The notes beneath the pieces were generated by a model. It was not told the origin of the DNA, did no database searches, and worked only from the letters and a program-made list of their open reading frames with translations. From an uncultured Kiritimatiellota bacterium (GTDB lineage Bacteria; Verrucomicrobiota; Kiritimatiellia; RFP12; UBA1067): DNA of 32,470 nucleotides. The DNA is taken from contig CAKURH010000037.1 in the NCBI GenBank assembly GCA_934675625.1, positions 1-32,470 on the forward strand, given 5' to 3'. Positions 22,736 to 30,400 of this stretch are shown here, one piece after another (within the stretch, counting starts at the first letter, position 1; every line of letters starts with the position of its first letter). The position numbers were made by a program, and so were the translations under genes.

Positions 22736-24598
22736 ATGGGAATCAAGCATCCAACTGTCGGAGTCAACGATTTGCGAACATTGAATTCGCAGATTGCGGA
22801 TGAATGGGATTCATTAAAGAATCAAGGATTGGACATACTTCAATATGTCGCAGGGAGTGCGTATATTGTTTGGTGGAAGTGTTCTGCATGCGGACATGAA
22901 TGGCAGGCTGCAATCCGTTCGCGGTATCAACGGGGCTCTGGGTGCCCCATTTGTGCGCGTGGAAAAATAGGAAAGAGTCGTGTTGAGACTGAAATCAAGC
23001 GTAAAGGGTGTTTTGCGGATGCCAAGTTGTTAAAAGATTGGGACTATGCAAAGAACGCTCCAGTGTTGCCGTCGGAATTCACGCCAGTTAGTAATGCAAG
23101 AGTGAATTGGAAGTGCCATTTATGTGGCTTTGAATGGAAATCTAAGATCAGCAACCGTGTTCATGGACGTGGTTGTCCTGCTTGTGCGGGAAAGGCTCTG
23201 TATGTTGGGCATAATGATTTTGCGACAACAGAACCTGCGTTAGCCAAAGAATGGCATCCGACAAAGAATGGTGCGCTTAAACCTTCGGATGTCATGCGAG
23301 GAGAGGCTCGTAAAGTGTGGTGGCAGTGTCCGTTAGGGCATGCCTATTTGGCGTCACTCAACAAACGGACGTCTGACCGCACAGGATGCCCAATATGTCA
23401 TTCTGGCCGACAGACCTCATTTCGCGAACAGGCATTCTACTATTACATCCAAAAGATTTATCCAGACACCATCAGTCGATATGTGCCGAATTGGCTTGGG
23501 CGGATGGAACTGGATATTTACATCCCGGAAAAGAAGCTTGCCATTGAGTATGATGGCGTAGCTTGGCATAAAGAAACAAACTTTGATCGTGAGAAAAGGA
23601 AATGTGCACTTTGTCACGAACATGGAATAAAACTTTGGAGGGTAAAGGAGGTCATGCCGGAGGATGGCAGAGGTTTAGCGGACAAGATATTTTCCGTCCC
23701 CGATGTTGAAACGAAAGAAGGGTTCAAACGGTTGGTGTCATGGATCCTTGATGAACTTGATCCAGAAAGCAATATGTGGACGCGAAGGAATCCTTTGCAA
23801 TTCCACAGTGCCATTGATGTTGATTTGGAACGAGATCGCTATGAGATCAATCAGTATCGGGCATCCGTAAGGAATTCACTGGCGGAACGCTGTCCTGAGA
23901 TTGCGGAGGAATGGCATCCAACAAAAAATCACGAGTGGAGACCGTCGGCGTTGTCATGGCAAAGCGAACGGAAGGTTTGGTGGTTGTGCGCATGTTGTGG
24001 GCGAGACTATGAAATGACCATTGCTCATCGTGTGGGTGGGAATGGTTGCCCTTCATGCGCAAGGATGAAATCTGCCAAAACATATCGCCGGAACAGGATT
24101 GCGAAGGTTGGTTGCCTTTCTGACGAGAAGTTGTTGGCAGAGTGGGACTATGCAAGAAATGGTAATCTTCGTCCCGAACAGTTTTCTCCAGGGTGTGAAG
24201 ACAAGGTGTGGTGGAAATGCCGGATATGTGGATATGAGTGGCAGGCAAAGATTGCGAATCGAACGCATGGACGTGGTTGCCCGTGTTGCACGAATCGTGT
24301 TGTGGTCAAGGGGAAGAACGATCTTCTGACTTTGTTCCCTGACCTCAGTAAGGAATGGGATTGGGAGAGAAACGGGAGTCTGCGTCCTGACCAAGTCACA
24401 CCCGGAAAGAATGGAAAGGTTTGGTGGATTTGCCCAAAGTGCGGTTATTCCTATTCCGCACCACCTGCGCGTCGGACAAGGTGTGGATCTGGATGCCGGA
24501 AATGTGCTGATAAGGAAAATTGGAATATTCGACGAAGGAATAGTGAAAAAAGGGCACAAGCGAATGGCAATCCCGTGCAACTTAAGTTGAATATTTGA
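22736..24598 (+). CDS. Zinc-ribbon repeat protein (DUF4379-like) with Vsr-like nuclease domain
   Basis: The 620-residue protein has six treble-clef zinc-ribbon repeats of the DUF4379 type arranged three plus three around a nuclease-like domain. Ribbons show WWKCSACGHEW with CPIC, WKCHLCGFEW with CPAC, WWQCPLGHAY with CPIC, WWLCACCGRDY with CPSC, WWKCRICGYEW with CPCC, and WWICPKCGYSY with CRKC; the third has an altered first knuckle. The central part, residues about 228-295, reads ELDIYIPEKKLAIEYDGVAW then H, with D260, E271, D273 and WH as candidate active-site residues of a very-short-patch-repair-like PD-(D/E)xK fold. The halves look like an internal duplication. It is clearly AT-richer than the CAZyme genes, suggesting transfer. 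Homing, DNA repair or defence are possible roles; none is shown. The start lacks a Shine-Dalgarno. Confidence 0.8.
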   Translation: MGIKHPTVGVNDLRTLNSQIADEWDSLKNQGLDILQYVAGSAYIVWWKCSACGHEWQAAIRSRYQRGSGCPICARGKIGKSRVETEIKRKGCFADAKLLKDWDYAKNAPVLPSEFTPVSNARVNWKCHLCGFEWKSKISNRVHGRGCPACAGKALYVGHNDFATTEPALAKEWHPTKNGALKPSDVMRGEARKVWWQCPLGHAYLASLNKRTSDRTGCPICHSGRQTSFREQAFYYYIQKIYPDTISRYVPNWLGRMELDIYIPEKKLAIEYDGVAWHKETNFDREKRKCALCHEHGIKLWRVKEVMPEDGRGLADKIFSVPDVETKEGFKRLVSWILDELDPESNMWTRRNPLQFHSAIDVDLERDRYEINQYRASVRNSLAERCPEIAEEWHPTKNHEWRPSALSWQSERKVWWLCACCGRDYEMTIAHRVGGNGCPSCARMKSAKTYRRNRIAKVGCLSDEKLLAEWDYARNGNLRPEQFSPGCEDKVWWKCRICGYEWQAKIANRTHGRGCPCCTNRVVVKGKNDLLTLFPDLSKEWDWERNGSLRPDQVTPGKNGKVWWICPKCGYSYSAPPARRTRCGSGCRKCADKENWNIRRRNSEKRAQANGNPVQLKLNI

Positions 24599-24657
24599 AG
24601 CGCACGGGGGATAAGGCTGTCTTGTCACGGGTGCGTCCGTCAGCCGGAAGGGAAAAA

Positions 24658-24666
24658 TGGTATAAT
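24658..24666 (+). promoter_or_regulatory. Extended -10 promoter of the DUF3990 remnant
   Basis: ATGGTATAATGC has TATAAT at 24661-24666 with TGG before it; it closely matches ATGGTATACTGC in front of the 13743 gene. ATG 24673 follows after 6 nt. Confidence 0.55.
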
Positions 24667-24672
24667 GCAGTC

Positions 24673-24825
24673 ATGAGGAAAGACTGTCGGATTGTCTATC
24701 ACGGAAGTGGTGTGCCCGTGCTGCAGCCGGAAGTCCGAACGAATGGGTTCGTCAAGGACTTCGGGTTCGGTTTCTACGGCGGCGGCTCTCGCGCGTCTGG
24801 AATACAGGGGATGCTACACTCATGA
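24673..24825 (+). pseudogene. Truncated DUF3990 gene
   Basis: MRKDCRIVYHGSGVPVLQPE and then VRTNGFVKDFGFGFY is the conserved N-terminal part of DUF3990 proteins (about 150 residues, ADP-ribosyltransferase-like fold suspected). Homology stops after GFGFY, and only a short unrelated tail (GGGSRASGIQGMLHS) precedes the stop. The body of the gene is therefore deleted. The stop overlaps the next start as ATGA (24822-24825), the coupling expected in the intact operon. DUF3990 genes commonly occur beside small partner genes in a toxin-antitoxin-like arrangement. Confidence 0.7.
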
Positions 24826-25293
24826 AGAATAGGTATTTCAAGGACGAGGACATCACGCCAAACGACCTGTTCTTCGGTCTGTTCGATGTTTGAGCGTGTG
24901 GCGCGCAAGGTTCACCGTCGCAACCGCGAGGTCGTGAATGCGATGGGCGCGGAGGGCCTTGCGCACGAACTCAGCTGCGCGCCGACTTCGCATTGCGAAA
25001 ATCCGGAAAAGGTCGCGGCGGACTGGATTGCCCACTATCGCCTGACGCCGGGTGATGTCGACGTGTCCAAGGTCGATCCGCGACTCGTGTCGTCCATTCC
25101 GACTCCGACGCAGATGGGCGGCGTCTACCAGCGCCTGATCCGTGACACGGCGAAGTCGGGCGAGAGCGAGAATGATGGCATTCTCCGCGTCTACAACCAT
25201 CCGATCTGCGAGACGATCGACAACTACAACGCAAGCGCCTACTACGAGCCCTCCTATTGGCTCGCGCATGCCTACCGCACGGGCGCGCTTTAA
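24822..25293 (+). pseudogene. Frameshifted DUF3990-cassette partner gene
   Basis: ATG 24822 starts MKNRYFKDEDITPNDLFF, then the frame runs into TGA 24891. Skipping one G near 24876 gives VCSMFERVARKVHRRNREVV and an open frame to 25293, ending YNASAYYEPSYWLAHAYRTG and AL. The joined protein of about 156 residues resembles uncharacterised proteins I recall next to DUF3791/DUF3990 genes in Firmicutes and Bacteroidetes. A single-base insertion most likely inactivated it, although a sequencing error is possible because the rest of the frame is intact. The downstream frame could start at ATG 24886 but would lack the N-terminus. Confidence 0.65.
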
Positions 25294-25310
25294 TTCTTCG
25301 GTTTTGTCTT

Positions 25311-25329
25311 CACGCAGAGGCGCAGAGGA
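25311..25329. repeat. CGCAGAG-type intergenic repeat
   Basis: CACGCAGAGGCGCAGAGGA follows the decayed cassette. Similar CGCAGAG/CGCACAG strings recur at 32341-32390, at the end of the window, so this looks like a dispersed intergenic repeat. Confidence 0.4.
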
Positions 25330-25353
25330 CTGCGCTGCGATTCGTCCTGACCA

Positions 25354-25367
25354 TACCCGTTCGGGTA
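25354..25367. promoter_or_regulatory. Predicted response-regulator site of the 25473 operon
   Basis: TACCCGTTCGGGTA lies inside the same 17-bp string as at 21325-21341. It ends 2 bp before the -35 box, with its centre about 44 bp upstream of the inferred start site, the position of an activator that contacts RNA polymerase at the -35. Confidence 0.65.
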
Positions 25368-25369
25368 AA

Positions 25370-25398
25370 TTGTCGGGACGGGGCGGATTTGCTACAAT
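25370..25398 (+). promoter_or_regulatory. Promoter of the 25473-32296 operon
   Basis: TTGTCG (25370-25375), a 17-nt spacer, and TACAAT (25393-25398), preceded by TGC. Start near 25405 leaves a leader of about 70 nt with AAAGAAAGGAAC as ribosome site before ATG 25473. Confidence 0.7.
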
Positions 25399-25472
25399 AA
25401 TGGCGAAATCTTGCGAACCTTCGCCAATCCACTCTACCTCAACAGACAAACAGAAAGAAAGGAACAAACTCC

Positions 25473-27446
25473 ATGACAACGAGAAACTCGCGACTCGGTA
25501 AACTTCGTTCAGTCGTCCTGTTCGGCTGCTTCGCCGCCGCCGGTGGCGCGGCGCGAGCCGAGGATTACGTCGTGACCGTCGAACAGGGACAGACCAACCG
25601 CATCGACGCGGCGTTCGTGTCCGAACTGGGCGAGCGAGATCTCGTGAAGCGCGGACGCGGCGTTCTCTGGAGTTCGTCCGCGCTGGCGAACTACGCGGGG
25701 ACGATCACGGTCGAGGAAGGCGCGCTCATGGTGTCCGGCAGCGGCGACCTCGGCACGGCCGCCGGCCCGACCGAGATCAAGTCCGGCGCGACGCTGATCG
25801 TCCACACGGGCGCGGATGTGGACGGCTCGGCCGCCGCCAACAAGCTGACGTTCACGGAGGGCTTCACGGTCGCGGGCGCGGGTGACGCGCAATGGGGCGC
25901 GGCGGTCTATCAGCCGGAGAGCGGTTTCCAGCAGCAGAGGCTCTTCGGCGGCAGCGTGACGCTCGCGGGGGACACGACGTTCGACATGGGCGTCAATGCC
26001 GGCCTGACGGGCGGCGAACTCCTCATGCACGGCTATCGGCTGACGACGCGCGGCACCGTCTGCGTCAACCGCTCCCGCATCCGTCCGCTGACGGAGAGCG
26101 CGGTCGGCGACATCGACGTCGAACGCGGCACGCTGATGCTGAACAGCTTCGTCATCGGCGACTTCGGCGATGCGGCGAAGACGGTCACGGTCAAGGACGG
26201 GGCGAAGGTCTATCTCTATGAGGCCGGACAGATTCCGCTCTGGAAACTGGTCGTCGAGGAGGGCGGCACAGTCTTGGCGGCCTGTTCGTTGGCGCATGCG
26301 GACGACGCGGCGAACTACAACCGCTGGGGTGGCGACGTCGTCTGGAACTCGACGGCGACCAACAGCGTCATCCGCGACAAGGTGGCGGGCCTCACGTTCC
26401 TCAGCAAGGTCACGGGCACGGGGACGATCCCGGCGGATCGCGGCACGCTGACGTTCGGCACGTCCATCGACCTGGCGGGCGGGCTCGCCGTCTCGGAGGC
26501 GACGGTCGTGTTGCCGTCGTCCGAGAATGTCTACGGACACGGCGGGCTGATGGTGGGCGTGCGCGGCGACGCTTGGATGGTCGGCTTTGACCAGAACCGT
26601 GCGGACACGGCGTGGTCGTATTGCGCCGAAGGGCCGGGGCCGCAACTTGATTCGTCGTGGTGGGCGGACACGACGAAACAGGGCGTCTGTTCGCGCGGCT
26701 ACATCTGGAATCGCGAAGAGACGAATGTGACATGGCAGGTTTATCTCGGCTGCGTCTACGAGAACTGGATCTATATGGACGGCGAGTTGGTCTACAACAA
26801 TAAACGTGACGGCTGGAATAATGTCATCGAACTGACGCTGACGCCGGGCGCTCATGCGATTGACGTCCGAACACAGGCGAATGGCGTGGTGGGTGGGCCG
26901 CGCGCCGAGAAGGGCGACCTCGACAAGCTGCGTCGCATCCTGCCCGACGGCACGTCGGTCGTGCTGAAAGATCCAGGCAACGGCTTCCTCTTCACGACGG
27001 ACACCGTGTCGCGTGCCGAGGTGCTGCTGGAGAATCCGCATCGGCTGGGTTGCCTGAACGTGGGTGCGGCGGTGGAACTGGACGCGAACGGTCTGCCGCT
27101 GGTCGTCGACGAACTCGTCGGGGCGACGGCGGTCACGAACGCCCTCAGCTGGCGCGTGAAGCGCGCGTGGACGCTCGCCGCCGCCGACATTGCCGACGGC
27201 CGCGTGCTGACGGTCGAGGCGCCACTGACGTTTGACGACGGCGTGACGATTGCCGTGCCGGATCTCGACGCCGTGCCGCGCAAGGTGAAATACTATCCGC
27301 TCGCAAAGGCCTCGTCAATCATGGGCTTCCCGGCGAACATGGTGATTCGCGGCGCGAAACGCGCGTGGAGGCTCGTCCTGAACGACGAGGGCACGGAGGC
27401 CGGACTGGTCTACATTCCGCGTGGACTCGCGATTGTCATTCGGTGA
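25473..27446 (+). CDS. Secreted beta-strand repeat protein with C-terminal RGLxxxIR motif (second)
   Basis: The 657-residue protein has a signal peptide (MTTRNSRLGKLRSVVLFGCF and AAAGGAARA, then EDYVV). The body alternates short beta-strands and glycine-rich turns, with autotransporter-associated repeat features (LVKRGRGVLW, NYAGTITVEEGALMVSGSGD). Around residues 360-470, TAWSYCAEGPG, WQVYLGCVYENWIYMDGELV and GAHAIDVRTQANG resemble a PA14-like carbohydrate-binding module; that reading is tentative. It ends LVYIPRGLAIVIR, matching the end of the protein at 5565. A Shine-Dalgarno (AAAGGAAC) supports the start. It is first in a two-gene operon with a GH2-GH78 fusion and is under the promoter with the predicted response-regulator site. 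A surface glycan-binding or scaffold role is inferred. Confidence 0.75.
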   Translation: MTTRNSRLGKLRSVVLFGCFAAAGGAARAEDYVVTVEQGQTNRIDAAFVSELGERDLVKRGRGVLWSSSALANYAGTITVEEGALMVSGSGDLGTAAGPTEIKSGATLIVHTGADVDGSAAANKLTFTEGFTVAGAGDAQWGAAVYQPESGFQQQRLFGGSVTLAGDTTFDMGVNAGLTGGELLMHGYRLTTRGTVCVNRSRIRPLTESAVGDIDVERGTLMLNSFVIGDFGDAAKTVTVKDGAKVYLYEAGQIPLWKLVVEEGGTVLAACSLAHADDAANYNRWGGDVVWNSTATNSVIRDKVAGLTFLSKVTGTGTIPADRGTLTFGTSIDLAGGLAVSEATVVLPSSENVYGHGGLMVGVRGDAWMVGFDQNRADTAWSYCAEGPGPQLDSSWWADTTKQGVCSRGYIWNREETNVTWQVYLGCVYENWIYMDGELVYNNKRDGWNNVIELTLTPGAHAIDVRTQANGVVGGPRAEKGDLDKLRRILPDGTSVVLKDPGNGFLFTTDTVSRAEVLLENPHRLGCLNVGAAVELDANGLPLVVDELVGATAVTNALSWRVKRAWTLAAADIADGRVLTVEAPLTFDDGVTIAVPDLDAVPRKVKYYPLAKASSIMGFPANMVIRGAKRAWRLVLNDEGTEAGLVYIPRGLAIVIR

Positions 27447-27451
27447 CGGCG

Positions 27452-30400
27452 ATGGGTCTGCGCGTCTTGTGTGGGGTCGTGGCGTGTGCGGCGTCCGTCG
27501 TCGCCGCCGTCGAATGGGAAGATCCGTCGGTCAATGCCGTGAACCGCCTGTCGGCGTGTGCCTTTCTGCCACCGCTGGCGGATGAGGCGGCAGCGCTGTC
27601 GGACGACTTGGAGCCGGCGACGCCTTACGTCCGGTCGCTGAACGGGAACTGGAAGATCAGCTGGTGCGGCGACCCGGCGCAGCGTCCGTCCGACTTTGGA
27701 CGAGCGGACTACGACGATGCGCGGTGGCAGACGATTGACGTGCCGTCGTGTGTCGAGCTGCGCGGTTTCGGCACGCCAATCTACACGAACGTGCGCTATC
27801 CGCACGCTTGGCTAGAACCGCTGATCCGCGACCGCTTCGCGACGAACGTCGTCTACAATCCGGTGTCGAGCTACCGCACGCGGTTTGCCGTGCCGGCGGA
27901 TTGGGCGGGGCGGCGCGTGATCCTGCGCTTCGAGGGCGTCGGCTCGGCCTACTACGTGTGGGTGAACGGACACAAGGTCGGCTATGCCGAGGACTCGAAG
28001 CTGCCTTCCGAGTTCGACATCACACCCTATATCAATAATTCGCAACCTCTCAACACCCTTGCCGTCGAGGTCTACCGCTGGTGCGACGGCAGCTACTTCG
28101 AGGATCAGGACATGTTCCGCTTCTCCGGCATCTTCCGCGACGTCACGCTCTACGCCGAGCCGACGGCGCCGATTCGCGACGTGCGCGTGAAGACGACGCC
28201 GGTTGACGGTTCTGCGGCGTGGCGGCTGGAGTTGACGGCCGGACAGGGCGCGTGGACGGGCACCCTGTTCGATGCCGCGCGACAACCGGTCGCCGCGCTG
28301 TCGAGCCGCACGAACGCGGTCGTCGTGTCGAGCCCCATCCTCTGGAGCGACGAGAACCCCTATCTCTACACGCTCGTCCTGAAGTCGGCAACGGACGTGC
28401 GTGCGCTGAAGGTCGGCTTCCGCGACATCCGCATCGAGCGGGGCGTCGTGAAGGTCAACGGACGGAAGGTGAAGTTCAAGGGCGTGAACCGCCATGAGGC
28501 GAGCCCCGCGAACGGACGCACGGTGTCCATCGCCGACATGGTGCGCGACATTGAGCTGATGAAGCGTTACAACATCAACACGGTGCGCACGAGCCACTAT
28601 CCGAACCACCGGCTCTGGTACGACCTCTGCGACCGCTACGGCGTCTACGTGATGGCCGAGGCGAATGTCGAGGCGCACGAGCCGGGCTACGGCGAAACGT
28701 CGATCGGCAAGCGGCGGATGTGGGATCAGACGATTGTCGAGCGCAACGAACGCCACGTGCAGTTCTACCGCAACCATGCGTCCATCGTCTTCTGGTCGCT
28801 CGGCAACGAGACGGGGACAGGCCCCGGCTTCGAGGCCGCCTGTCGCCGCGTGAAGGAGCTGGACGACACGCGGCTCGTCCACTGGGAGCGCGGCAACTCG
28901 ATTGCGGACATCGACGGGCGCATGTACATGACGCCGGAATGGCTGGAGAGGCGCGGCCAGATGGGGGACGGCCTGCTCGAAAGCGACCTGCGCATCACGA
29001 ACGAAGGCGACCGCACGCAGCACAAGGGCAAGCCGTTCTTCTTCTCCGAGTATGCGCACGCGATGGGCAACGCCCTCGGCAACTATCAGGAATACTGGGA
29101 CGCCTTTTACGCGCACGACTCGCTCGCGGGCGGCTGCATCTGGGACTGGGTTGACCAGGCCGTCTGGAAGGACACCGACCGTGTGAGCCCGGACGGGAGG
29201 CGCGTCCGTTTCCTCGCCTACGGCGGCGACTTCGACGATCAGCCGAACGACGGCAACTTCTGCTGCAACGGCATCATCGGCCCGCTGCGCGAGGTGACGC
29301 CGAAACTGGAGGAGGTCGGGCACGTCCACCGCAATCTCGTCGTGACGGGTGACGGGAAGGGCGCGTTCACGCTGGAGAACCGCTTTGCCTTTACGGACGC
29401 ACAGGCTTTCGACTGCCGCTGGGAACTGGTGGAGGACGGCCAGACGGTTTGGGAAGGGCGCTACGACCTGCCGTCGGTGCCGCCGCTCACCCGCGCCACG
29501 AAGACGCTGAACCTTGCCGCGCTCGGCCTGCGGGCGGGGCGCGAGTATTTCCTCAACGTGTCGTTCGCGACGCGGCAGGACACGCGCTGGGCGAAGGCCG
29601 GCTGGGTCGTGGCGCGCAATCAGGTCAGGCTGGAGAACGGGCCGTCGGCGCGGGCGACGATGAAGCCGGCCGTGGCGGACGTGCGCGAGACGGACGATGC
29701 CGTGCGGGTGTCGTGCGGCGGGACGACGGCGGTCTTCGCGCGGCGCAGCGGGACGCTCGCGAAACTGGAGATGGCGGGCGTGACCGTCCTGGAAGACCGC
29801 GCGGGCGTCGTCGCGGGGCCGCGCCTCACCTGCATGCGGGCCCTGACCGACAACGACGTCTGGTTTCGCGGCGCGGAACGTCCCGGCGAGTTCGACATCT
29901 TCAAGACGGGGCTGACGCAGCTCGCGTATCACCCGGAGCCGCTGACGGTCGAGACGACGAACGGCGTGACGTCCGTCCGCTGCCGCACGAGGGTCTGCGG
30001 CGCGAAGACGAGCGGCTGGAACATGGAAAGCGTCTGGACGGTTGCCGCCGACGGGACGGTCGAGATGCGCGTGCGGACGGAGCCGTTCGGGGCGCTTCCG
30101 CCGGCGCTGCCGCGCTTCGGCACGAGCTGGCGGCTGTCATCCGCGCTCGAAGACATGGCGTGGTACGGACGCGGCCCGTTCGAGAACTACGTCGACCGGA
30201 AGACGGCGGCGTTTGTCGGGCGCTACCGCTCGACCGTGACGAGCCAGTACGAGCCTTACGTGCGGCCGCAGGACTGCGGGTTCAAGTGCGACGTGCGCGA
30301 GGTCTCGTTCACGAACCGGGACGGCTACGGCGTGCGCTTCTCGGCGGATCGTCCGCTCTTCGTGCAGGCGCTCCACTACACGTGGGAGGATCTGGAGCTC

